A stretch of 32,320 nt of DNA, taken from assembly GCA_002689345.1 (NCBI GenBank), contig NZFU01000035.1, positions 1 through 32,320 of the forward strand. The letters are read 5' to 3'. The stretch is from Methanobacteriota archaeon (GTDB lineage Archaea > Thermoplasmatota > Poseidoniia > Poseidoniales > Poseidoniaceae). Below, piece by piece: positions 1 to 7,717 of the stretch. Each line of letters opens with the position of its first letter. The first letter of the stretch is position 1. Both the position numbers and the translations under genes were made by a program. Under the pieces are notes generated by a model that was not told where the DNA came from, did no database searches, and was given only the letters and a program-made list of their open reading frames with translations.

Positions 1-78
1 ATATCGTTTGTCAAGAGGTTTTGAAGATAAGGGTCACTTAACCAATTACTTTCACATTGCTTTGGTCTTTGAATGCGG

Positions 79-432
79 TCATACTTCCCAATTCAATTGG
101 TATCCTCTGATGAAGAATGAAATTACAACTATTGGTATTCCAATGGCACAAATACCGGCTGGGATGAAAACCCATATTCCACCATACATACCGCCATCAT
201 CACTAAAAATCAGGAACCCAATGAATGTAATTACTGCTATAGCTATAATGGCCAGTCCAATTTTCATACCCATGCTCATGAAAAGTTGTATTCTATTAAC
301 AAATGTGGGAGCATATATTTCATCCCCACCATATGAGAATTCTTCCTCACAATGAGGGCAATCGAACAATCCGGAACCATCATCAGGCAATTCAATTTCT
401 TCCTCACAATGAGGGCATTGAATCTCGACCAT
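79..432 (-). CDS. Zinc-ribbon membrane protein, 117 aa
   Basis: Small membrane protein of unknown function. The N-terminus holds a four-cysteine zinc ribbon (CPHC at residues 6-9 and CPHC at 25-28) in an acidic context. Two hydrophobic segments follow, at about residues 56-76 and 86-108. I chose the ATG at 432 because the protein then begins MVEIQCPHCE, matching the start MVEIVCPHCE of the neighbouring paralogue at 568-1197; upstream in-frame starts at 447 and further out would add an unconserved leader. Zinc ribbons of this kind usually mediate protein or nucleic-acid contacts, but nothing here specifies a partner. A weak TATA-like element (GGATAAG read on the plus strand, 452-458) lies about 24 bases before the start. 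The gene is real by paralogy; its function is not known. Confidence 0.75.
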   Translation of the reverse strand: MVEIQCPHCEEEIELPDDGSGLFDCPHCEEEFSYGGDEIYAPTFVNRIQLFMSMGMKIGLAIIAIAVITFIGFLIFSDDGGMYGGIWVFIPAGICAIGIPIVVISFFIRGYQLNWEV

Positions 433-567
433 GGTAGAACCAGTCATTACATTGGGATAAGGTTTGAGCAGTTTCCAATGCAAAGGGCCCCCCTTTGCTC
501 AGACGTATGAGCAGTGGGTACAGTGTATCTGTCTATTTGGGCCTATTTCTAGTTCCTGAAAAAATAT

Positions 568-1197
568 CTATCCTTGTCTTTTGCTTCTAATCACTTCGCT
601 AATTTTCTCAAACCCAATAATAACAATTATCAATCCAAAACAGGCGGCACTACTGACTATTTCAGTAGTGGTGTATTCAGGGGATGGACAACCTCCCTCA
701 ATTTCAAAAAATGGAGATTCGCCTTTGACGGGGTTGACTCTGATGTCGATAGTTGTGCCAACGGGGTTATCTTCTACATATGCCTCAGCATCCCTTTCAG
801 CATTACATTTTAACGTCGTACTTCTTTCATTACCATCATAAGGGAATTTAATTTCCACTCTATAGTAAGATTGTGACTCACCACAGCAACGCCCTTCATT
901 GGAGATCTCAACAATCTCTACCTGTTCCACGGGCCACGTAGTGGTGTCAGTTTCTTCTATCGATGAAATTGCAGAACCAATCACCATAACTATCAAGAAA
1001 ATTACAATAATAACCGCAATCGCAGCCAATTTGTAGCTCAACTCGATATTTTCAGATTCAATAAAAGAAACATCGCCGTGGCCTGATTCATCTTCCCAGA
1101 TGAAATCTTCTTCACATAGGGGGCATGAGAATTCTCCATATTCACCATCTGGTAATTCTATTTCCCCTTCGCAATGTGGGCAAACAATTTCTACCAT
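568..1197 (-). CDS. Zinc-ribbon protein with DUF3592-like ectodomain, 209 aa
   Basis: Membrane protein with an N-terminal zinc ribbon (Cys 6, 9, 25, 28, the same spacing as the paralogue at 79-432), a membrane helix at about 56-78, an exposed domain at about 85-170 and a second helix at about 181-197. The layout helix, beta-rich domain ending in a G-T-T-I-D-I-R-V-N-P stretch, helix is the pattern of DUF3592 proteins, whose function is unknown. Four cysteines lie in the exposed part (CC at 104-105, C131, C170) and could form disulfides. The start at ATG 1197 is supported by conservation with the paralogue and by a TATA-like box centred about 26 bases upstream, which implies a leaderless mRNA. 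The DUF3592 assignment is by pattern only. Confidence 0.78.
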   Translation of the reverse strand: MVEIVCPHCEGEIELPDGEYGEFSCPLCEEDFIWEDESGHGDVSFIESENIELSYKLAAIAVIIVIFLIVMVIGSAISSIEETDTTTWPVEQVEIVEISNEGRCCGESQSYYRVEIKFPYDGNERSTTLKCNAERDAEAYVEDNPVGTTIDIRVNPVKGESPFFEIEGGCPSPEYTTTEIVSSAACFGLIIVIIGFEKISEVIRSKRQG

Positions 1198-1219
1198 ATT
1201 GGAATCTGTTAATCTCACG

Positions 1220-1227
1220 AATATAAC
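1220..1227 (-). promoter_or_regulatory. TATA-like box for the zinc-ribbon/DUF3592 gene
   Basis: On the minus strand this reads GTTATATT, centred about 26 bases before the ATG at 1197. That is the usual archaeal TATA-to-transcription-start distance, so transcription would begin at or next to the start codon. No Shine-Dalgarno sequence is seen in between, which fits a leaderless transcript. Confidence 0.5.
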
Positions 1228-1317
1228 TTTTCATCCTCCCCACTTATTGTACAGGCCCTATCAAAAGGTAGTGTTTCAAAACACAGGTTATCAATTGAAA
1301 CTACCTTGTCTGCCCAA

Positions 1318-1779
1318 CTAGAAGCCTGCTCCGATGTCATAATGCGGTCCATCACTACCGCAAAACATGTCTTGAGCGATGGCATCGATGAAGAACAACA
1401 GCAGGAAGAAAAGGACGGCAGCGTGTGCGATGCTCCACAAAAAAACTCTCCAGGAATTAATTTCCGAATCAAGTAGTGATTTGAGAAAAATAACCCCATT
1501 GATTGGGATTCCGATAACGCTAATCCACAAGGCAACCCCTCCAATGACCTCAAAGAAATTGTCATTATCGCAATCATCCGGGCCAATGGATAAACTCAAT
1601 TGCATTGAAAGGGCACCGAGAAACGCCATAATCATGAGAACAGCACAAAATTGGTAGTGTTGAAAAAAAACTGGTTGCTGAGGCGTATTATCCTCTAATT
1701 GTTGCCAATGTTGCCTCGGCGAATCGCTTTGGGGAAAAGTGGCCTTGCTTTGACCACCTTGTGTGTCCTCCGTTGACAT
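1318..1779 (-). CDS. Small multi-pass membrane protein, 153 aa
   Basis: Not recognised as a member of a named family. The first 40 residues are hydrophilic and Gln/Ser-rich. Three hydrophobic segments follow at about residues 43-65, 80-100 and 113-133, with a short Cys/Asp-rich loop (GPDDCDNDN) after the first and a Cys-containing tail. The ATG at 1779 is the first methionine and an A/T-rich element lies about 26 bases upstream. The gene is divergent from the secreted-protein gene at 1842, with 62 bases between the starts. It runs in the same direction as the two zinc-ribbon genes, but gaps of 120 and 135 bases suggest each has its own promoter. Function unknown; reality supported by codon structure and clear transmembrane pattern. 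Confidence 0.65.
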   Translation of the reverse strand: MSTEDTQGGQSKATFPQSDSPRQHWQQLEDNTPQQPVFFQHYQFCAVLMIMAFLGALSMQLSLSIGPDDCDNDNFFEVIGGVALWISVIGIPINGVIFLKSLLDSEINSWRVFLWSIAHAAVLFFLLLFFIDAIAQDMFCGSDGPHYDIGAGF

Positions 1780-1801
1780 ATTAACAACTCGATACTTATG
1801 A

Positions 1802-1818
1802 TTAAAATATCTTTATCC
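1802..1818. promoter_or_regulatory. Shared A/T-rich divergent promoter element
   Basis: The 62-base gap between the divergent starts at 1779 and 1842 contains one A/T-rich core. On the minus strand GATATTTTAA (1802-1811) is centred about 27 bases before ATG 1779. On the plus strand CTTTATCC (1811-1818) is centred about 27 bases before ATG 1842. Both spacings fit archaeal TATA boxes serving leaderless or nearly leaderless mRNAs. Assigned by position and composition only. Confidence 0.4.
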
Positions 1819-1841
1819 GGAATCAATATTATCATCACCTA

Positions 1842-3005
1842 ATGAGTCGGACATCTATGCGGGTCAATGTATTGCTGATTGCAATTTTCATTCAAGTACC
1901 TGCTTTTTTCTTCAGTATTCCTGCACAGGCCCAGTTGAATGAACCAGAGATAGAATTAGACTGCAGCTATGAGGGCACTTCATATCCCTTTGAATACACA
2001 TATGGAGTTGGAATGGATTATCACACACCGATAGTGTGTGGAATTGAAAATCCAAGCAGTTATGTTGTAGAGGTTGAGATATCGTGGACTTGGCAATGGC
2101 AAGTGGAAATAACTGATGAAGACGGTGATACCATTGATGAAACCCAGCAAATTGATGCAAATGGTAATTTGACTATAATGTTAGAAATATCGAGTCCCCA
2201 CTTACAAAAAATAGGCGATTATGGAATAGATGTTGCTGTAATCGTAAAAAAATATGGAGCTGGACAAAATGCAATGACTGATTGCTCTAGTTGTGAAGAA
2301 GAATCTACTACTGAAACAGTTGTTATACACCCATACTACTTTTACTCACGTGAACTAGTAGATACACATCAATGGAGGGATGGATGGAAGAATGACGATT
2401 GGTCTTATACAGCCGATGAGCAGAAAGATATGCCTGGAACTTATCCTGATTGTCCACAAGGACTCTTTTGGAGCGTGTTTGAATTCACAATACAGGCTAA
2501 TCATGATGGTTATTTCTCAGTTGAGGCTTGGGCGGGAGAAGAACATGAAGCTTGGTTACTCCATTCAGATGGTAGCAAAATTTCGTTAGACCCGCAGATA
2601 AGATATGAAACTGGCAACACAGTCTCCTTCAAGATAATTTTTGAATGGAATATGACTAGCATTATTGAATCTCACTCAACATTTGAATTAGATCATTATT
2701 CAATTTATTTCTGGTGGAATGGATATGCTGAGATGGATAACAAACAATATTCTAGCATTAGAACATACCATCCTAATCATGAACACGAGATAATATTGGG
2801 TAGCGGTAACGTGTGGAGAGATATTACTCCTGCCGGAAGTGGAGGTTACCTTCAGGAAATGTCTGCGATGCCATGCTGGGGTGTTGAAGAAATAGAACAA
2901 ATAGAAGATAATATTGAGATATTGAATGAAGTCCCAGCGCTATCCTTCCCTAGCACTATCATGATAATCCTGCTATGTGCTATATTGAGGCGTAGGAATG
3001 GATGA
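1842..3005 (+). CDS. Secreted protein with C-terminal sorting-tag-like end, 387 aa
   Basis: Exported protein of unknown function. A signal peptide spans about residues 1-30, with a hydrophobic core and an Ala-Gln-Ala cleavage-type end. The body is rich in Asp, Glu, Trp and aromatic residues and looks like beta-sandwich domains; the first (about 35-165) resembles Ig/CARDB-type surface modules. A Cys pair lies near residues 145-150 (CSSC). The C-terminus is a short tripartite end: VPALSFP, a hydrophobic stretch, then RRR-NG. This resembles archaeal C-terminal sorting signals processed by archaeosortases, although the motif is not the classical PGF type. An ordinary C-terminal membrane anchor is the alternative. 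The ATG at 1842 has a TATA-like element 27 bases upstream. Confidence 0.75.
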   Translation: MSRTSMRVNVLLIAIFIQVPAFFFSIPAQAQLNEPEIELDCSYEGTSYPFEYTYGVGMDYHTPIVCGIENPSSYVVEVEISWTWQWQVEITDEDGDTIDETQQIDANGNLTIMLEISSPHLQKIGDYGIDVAVIVKKYGAGQNAMTDCSSCEEESTTETVVIHPYYFYSRELVDTHQWRDGWKNDDWSYTADEQKDMPGTYPDCPQGLFWSVFEFTIQANHDGYFSVEAWAGEEHEAWLLHSDGSKISLDPQIRYETGNTVSFKIIFEWNMTSIIESHSTFELDHYSIYFWWNGYAEMDNKQYSSIRTYHPNHEHEIILGSGNVWRDITPAGSGGYLQEMSAMPCWGVEEIEQIEDNIEILNEVPALSFPSTIMIILLCAILRRRNG

Positions 3006-3041
3006 ATTGAAGTTATCCAGTTCTAAATTCTTTAAAATTGA

Positions 3042-4445
3042 TTAATTTTGGTTGATTGGCCCATAGATAGGCATTTCAACTTCAACAGCGAAAAGAGGGT
3101 CGGGATCACTTGAGTCATGGTAAGCAACTACAACTCCTCCGTCATTGAGGATTGCTAGGGATGCAAAGTCGAATCTGATGTCGTTACCTGCTCCACTTGT
3201 AGAATCTAAATCTCCAAGTCCAATATATGTCAAAGTATCAGGCTCCATCGATTCGGAATATTCACGAACATGGTAGATCACATCGACATCAGGGCCTTCT
3301 GCGGATTGGTATCTGACATTCAAGACGAAGAGGTCTAGGGCCCCGTTGGCTTGGAATTCCCACTCTTCGATTTGTGCCCAATTCTCATCCGAGTAATTTT
3401 GAGTAGACCAAGTGCTTCCTCCATCATAAGATAGATGATGAGTAAATGTAGTGCCAGCTAAACTCACGCAATGTAATGCTCCAGTGGAATCGATTTGGCA
3501 GTATTCACTAGGGAACTCGGCATTGTGTTTATTCCAATTTAGGGATGTGTCAAGGAATGCAGAAGTTCCATCACTGAAATATTGTGGGAAGTATAATCCT
3601 CCACTTGGTACAGGGAATGCACGCATCTCTTTGTGTGGCTTGTTAACATCATAGTATTCAGGTAAGTCTGAGAAATTAAGGTCCACTTCTTCAGCGCCAG
3701 GATTGCTATTTCGTCCAGCGAATTGGAAGTTGTAGTAATTCAATCCATCAACGCTAATTTGGCCACCTGCATTCTGTGTTTGATGCCAGAAATTGGAAAC
3801 AACCACGCTAGCCCATTCACCACTGCCTATGTTTGAAGAGATTGGCCCCACGACTTCTACTTGCCACGAACGGTCATAGAACGGCTCAGTCATACGGTTG
3901 TAACACCAAGTCCATTCGTCTTCAGATTCGTCATATAAAATTGCATAGAATTTGTCCAACTTCATATCTGCTCCGATATATGGGAACCAGGACATTGAGA
4001 TGATGTCACCATTTGTCGCTTGGACTATGCTACCTTCTCCTAGGCCTTCCTGTCCCGGGTTTGTAGGAACAGGAGTTCTGCACGTAGGGTCGGTGAACAC
4101 TCCTGGTACGTAAGTGTCCCATTCATGTCCTCTATCATGCGACCAAACAGGATATTCTCCTCCAATGTTTAGGATAGTACCTTCGGTCGAAGTGGCGAGA
4201 TAATGTTCACAACAATTTCCGCCGTAATTTTTGTCGAATACAGCCCATGATGTTGAAGTGCTTTGATTCAAATCTAAATCAATAGTAGTAAATTCCCACG
4301 GAGCAATTGCAGGAATAGGGTCAATCATTTGGTAATCAAACCAAATTGGGACTTCCTCTTCCTCTTCAACAATAGTTTCCCCTCCACCAAAACAACCTGC
4401 GAGCAGGGTCGTTAGAGCCAGAAGAAAAGCGATTGTAACTCTCAT
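3042..4445 (-). CDS. Asp-box (sialidase-like) lipoprotein, 467 aa
   Basis: Predicted lipid-anchored surface protein. From the ATG at 4445 the protein begins MRVTIAFLLALTTLLAGC, a signal sequence ending in a lipobox with Cys18, followed by a Gly and Glu-rich spacer. The body holds two recognisable Asp-box motifs (S-x-D-x-G-x-x-W): SHDRGHEW near residue 85 and SYDGGSTW near residue 340. These mark sialidase/BNR-type beta-propellers. Conserved sialidase arginines could not be confirmed, so a binding propeller is as likely as an enzyme. The gene begins one base after the ileS stop codon and is probably cotranscribed with it. An in-frame upstream ATG at 4463 inside ileS would place the signal peptide too far in, so 4445 is preferred. 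Confidence 0.8.
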   Translation of the reverse strand: MRVTIAFLLALTTLLAGCFGGGETIVEEEEEVPIWFDYQMIDPIPAIAPWEFTTIDLDLNQSTSTSWAVFDKNYGGNCCEHYLATSTEGTILNIGGEYPVWSHDRGHEWDTYVPGVFTDPTCRTPVPTNPGQEGLGEGSIVQATNGDIISMSWFPYIGADMKLDKFYAILYDESEDEWTWCYNRMTEPFYDRSWQVEVVGPISSNIGSGEWASVVVSNFWHQTQNAGGQISVDGLNYYNFQFAGRNSNPGAEEVDLNFSDLPEYYDVNKPHKEMRAFPVPSGGLYFPQYFSDGTSAFLDTSLNWNKHNAEFPSEYCQIDSTGALHCVSLAGTTFTHHLSYDGGSTWSTQNYSDENWAQIEEWEFQANGALDLFVLNVRYQSAEGPDVDVIYHVREYSESMEPDTLTYIGLGDLDSTSGAGNDIRFDFASLAILNDGGVVVAYHDSSDPDPLFAVEVEMPIYGPINQN

Positions 4446-4446
4446 T

Positions 4447-7400
4447 TCACGACCTCGAAACATTATACCAAATGGTGGCCCCATCTACTTCAAAGCAATC
4501 TCCGCTTCCTTCACCCATGTTGAAGTTAGCATTACTCGCTCTAGTTTCATTGGTAATCCAAGCACGGTCGGATTCGAACAATTCAGGTGCATCTTTCATC
4601 CATACTTCTAGTGAGATTGTATCTTCAATTGCTAAATTTAAATCCTTTCTCGACGCTTGAATTCTACGTGTAATGTCACGTGCTAATCCTCTTGAAAGTA
4701 ATTCAGGTGTATCGCTCATATCCAATACAAGAGATACCGAACTCTCTGCGATTTGAACTGTTTGTGCAGCGTAACCAGTTCTTTCGACCCGTCTTAATTC
4801 GATGTCATCTGCACCGATTTCATACCCTGCAATCACCAAATTACCTGCTTCAATACTAGCGAGCATTGCTTCACTATCGCCATCAGCAATTCCTTGTAGT
4901 ACAGCGGGAAGGTCTTGGCGACATTTCGCTCCTAAAGTTCTTCGATTTGGAGTGACCTCAACCTTTTGGAATCGATCTAGGTCTTTCTCTAAAGAGATCA
5001 TTTCAACATTCAATTCTTCAGCTAAAATTTCATGGAATGCAGAAAGGTCAGGACCACTAACAATCCATCCTTCAGCACAAGGTAATCTCTGTCTACGGTC
5101 TGCGTCAACCCGGATTCTTCTTCCAGTTTCAGCAAGTTCACGAACCAATTCCATAGTTTCAATAATCTCGGAATCGACCTTTCCAGGCTCAGGCCAATCC
5201 GCCATGTGAACAGATGTGCCTTCGAGATTACGATGGATAGTATCAGACATGAAAGGAGATACAGGTGCCATCAATCGACTGATGGTAACTAGGACTGTGT
5301 GAAGTGTGTGCTGGCAAGCCAGTTTGTCATCACTATCGGCCTCATCCCATAGTCTTCTTCTTGAGCGACGAACATACCAATTTGATACATCATTCACAAC
5401 GAAATCTTCGATGTCTCTACACGCCTTGTGGAAATCCCATTCCTCAAATTGTTTGGTAGTGCCTTCAACAACCTCTGCAAGTCGAGAAAGTACCCAATCA
5501 TCGAGAGGAGTATTCTTTCCTTTAGCAGAAGTAGCAGGGTCAAAGCCATCCAATGCAGCATAATCTGCATGGAAGCGGTGAACGTTCCATAGTGTTAGGA
5601 ACATCTTTCCATAGGTTTCGCGAACACCATTAGGATCGAATTTCATAGGATTCCAAGGAGCCCCTGCTGTTACCATGTACCAGCGTGTAGCATCGGCACC
5701 TTCACGATTGAAATGGTCCCAAGGGTCGACGATATTACCTTTTGATTTCGACATCTTCTTTCCTTCAGCATCCAAAATTAGTCCGAGTGAAAGACATCTT
5801 TTGTAACAAATCGACTCAAACACAGTTGTACTAACTGCTAGTAATGTGTAGAACCAACCTCTGGTTTGGTCAACACCTTCACAGATGTAATCGATAGGGA
5901 AATTACTCTCAAATTTACCTTCTTCACCAAACGGGTGATGCCATTGTGCAAATGAGGCGCAACCTGAATCAAACCAGCAATCCATCACGAATGGCTCTCT
6001 TTTCATATCCCCACTACACTGTGGACAAACTAGAATTGTATCATCGACAAATGGTCGGTGTAAGTCTTCAGCAACAGGACTGCCTTCTTTGGCCATGCTC
6101 GCCATTTCTTCGGTAGAGCCAATACAATGTTGATGATTACAACCTGTACAGATCCATACAGGTAGTGGCGTTCCCCAATACCTCTCACGACTAATTGCCC
6201 AATCCTTTACGTTGCGCAACCATTCTCCAAATCTTCCTTCTCCAACCCAGTCCGGAGCCCATTCAACTTGAGAGTTGAATTCTAGAAGCATATCCTTTAC
6301 TGCAGTCATTCGAACAAACCACGAATCCATTGCATAGTAAAGAAGAGGATGGCCAGTTCTCCAGCAATGCGGATAATCGTGCAGATACATCTTTTCACGA
6401 TATAGCAGTCCCGAATCGTGCATTAATTCAATCACGGTTTCATCACAATCTTTGACATAGCGTCCATCCAGTTTGGGGTGAGTTCCGGCAAGGAATGATC
6501 CATCCATTGCAACAGTGTGTTGAGCAGGTAATCCCACTTCCATACCTAGGTTGTAGTCATCTTCACCATACATTACTGCGGTATGAACAACTCCAGTTCC
6601 ATCGGTGGTGGTAACCCAATCAGCTCCAATTACAGTCCATGCGGTTTCCGAACCATCACGGTCGACAGCTCCAGGGAATAGCGGCTCGTATGAGCGACCG
6701 ATTAAGTCGCTGCCAGGGAAGGTTTCTACCTCTTCACAATGATGGCGAATTACTTCTTTGAATAGGTCCTTTGCTAGAATCAATTCTTCACCGATTTTAG
6801 CACCACCATGGCCTTCCCATTTCTCTGGGTCAGCAGTAACTCTAACCCTGACATATTCAACATCAGGCCCAACCGCTAATCCGACATTGCCTGGAAGTGT
6901 CCATGGCGTTGTAGTCCATGCCAGAATAGAAGCATCACTGTCTTCAAGTTTGAATTTCACATAAACAGAAGGCTCCTCGACTTCTTTGTATCCAAGAGCC
7001 ACTTCGTGACTCGAGTATGATGTACCGGTTTGAGGGCAGTAAGGCAGAACCTTGTATCCTCTGTATAACAGGCCTTTCTCAAACATTTGCTTGAGTGCCC
7101 ACCAGCATGATTCAATGTACTGGTTGTGGAGTGTAACATATGGGTCGTCAAGGTCACACCAGTAAGCCATTCTTTCTGTCATTTCTCTCCAAGCCGCTTC
7201 ATAGGTCCAAACCGATTCGCGACATTCTTTGTTGAATTCTTCCATTCCAAATGCTTCAATCGCTTCATTGCTCATAAGGTCAAGGCGTTTTTGCACTTCA
7301 ATTTCAACAGGAAGGCCGTGTGTGTCCCAGCCACCCTTTCTCTCAACAAAATTTCCTTGCATTGTTTTCCATCGGCAGACTAGATCTTTGAAGGTTCTAG

Positions 7401-7584
7401 CAACAACGTGGTGAATTCCCGGTTTACCGTTTGCAGTAGGCGGGCCTTCTAGGAAAATGAATGGTTCACCATCAGCTCGATTATCGACTGTGGCTTCGAA
7501 TAATTTCTCTTCTTGCCATGTCGATAGTAACCCGGTTTCCAATGCAACCGAATCCAATTCGCTGGTGGTCCGAGGAGTGGCCAT
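4447..7584 (-). CDS. ileS: Isoleucyl-tRNA synthetase
   Basis: Charges tRNA-Ile with isoleucine in the cytoplasm. The class I signature PPTANGKPGIHH is at about residues 47-58, and KMSKS (EGKKMSKSKGN) at about 607-615. Between them is the inserted editing domain, including the TTTDGTGVVHTA segment. A Cys cluster CTGCNHQHC and CPQCSG indicates a zinc site. The tail carries the anticodon-binding domain and a long C-terminal extension. At 1045 residues it has the length of the archaeal/eukaryotic type rather than the usual bacterial enzyme of about 940. The ATG at 7584 is chosen over an in-frame TTG two codons upstream. It is divergent from the giant surface-protein gene at 7718 and followed with a one-base gap by the lipoprotein gene. 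Confidence 0.97.
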   Translation of the reverse strand: MATPRTTSELDSVALETGLLSTWQEEKLFEATVDNRADGEPFIFLEGPPTANGKPGIHHVVARTFKDLVCRWKTMQGNFVERKGGWDTHGLPVEIEVQKRLDLMSNEAIEAFGMEEFNKECRESVWTYEAAWREMTERMAYWCDLDDPYVTLHNQYIESCWWALKQMFEKGLLYRGYKVLPYCPQTGTSYSSHEVALGYKEVEEPSVYVKFKLEDSDASILAWTTTPWTLPGNVGLAVGPDVEYVRVRVTADPEKWEGHGGAKIGEELILAKDLFKEVIRHHCEEVETFPGSDLIGRSYEPLFPGAVDRDGSETAWTVIGADWVTTTDGTGVVHTAVMYGEDDYNLGMEVGLPAQHTVAMDGSFLAGTHPKLDGRYVKDCDETVIELMHDSGLLYREKMYLHDYPHCWRTGHPLLYYAMDSWFVRMTAVKDMLLEFNSQVEWAPDWVGEGRFGEWLRNVKDWAISRERYWGTPLPVWICTGCNHQHCIGSTEEMASMAKEGSPVAEDLHRPFVDDTILVCPQCSGDMKREPFVMDCWFDSGCASFAQWHHPFGEEGKFESNFPIDYICEGVDQTRGWFYTLLAVSTTVFESICYKRCLSLGLILDAEGKKMSKSKGNIVDPWDHFNREGADATRWYMVTAGAPWNPMKFDPNGVRETYGKMFLTLWNVHRFHADYAALDGFDPATSAKGKNTPLDDWVLSRLAEVVEGTTKQFEEWDFHKACRDIEDFVVNDVSNWYVRRSRRRLWDEADSDDKLACQHTLHTVLVTISRLMAPVSPFMSDTIHRNLEGTSVHMADWPEPGKVDSEIIETMELVRELAETGRRIRVDADRRQRLPCAEGWIVSGPDLSAFHEILAEELNVEMISLEKDLDRFQKVEVTPNRRTLGAKCRQDLPAVLQGIADGDSEAMLASIEAGNLVIAGYEIGADDIELRRVERTGYAAQTVQIAESSVSLVLDMSDTPELLSRGLARDITRRIQASRKDLNLAIEDTISLEVWMKDAPELFESDRAWITNETRASNANFNMGEGSGDCFEVDGATIWYNVSRS

Positions 7585-7654
7585 GAGCAATGCGAGATGT
7601 GAACATGTCTTGAAACAGTCGTTTGAGCAATTTTGATTTTTTTACAATAAAACT

Positions 7655-7671
7655 CCACTTCGTAGAAGTGG
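7655..7671. repeat. Short inverted repeat in the ileS / surface-protein intergenic region
   Basis: CCACTTC, loop GTA, GAAGTGG: seven perfect base pairs with a three-base loop. It sits in the 133-base gap between the divergent starts of ileS (7584) and the giant surface-protein gene (7718). It could be a palindromic operator or an RNA hairpin in the ileS leader. No further evidence separates these. Confidence 0.4.
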
Positions 7672-7717
7672 TTGGAAGGGGTTGCTTTGAATTACATTGA
7701 GTTCATCCAGTGAGCAC

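Noticed and set aside
1215-1586. Open frame of 123 codons on the minus strand
   Set aside because: It overlaps the 153-residue membrane protein in another frame. Its residue make-up (many Ser, Cys, Met) lacks domain or membrane logic, and no start signal was seen.
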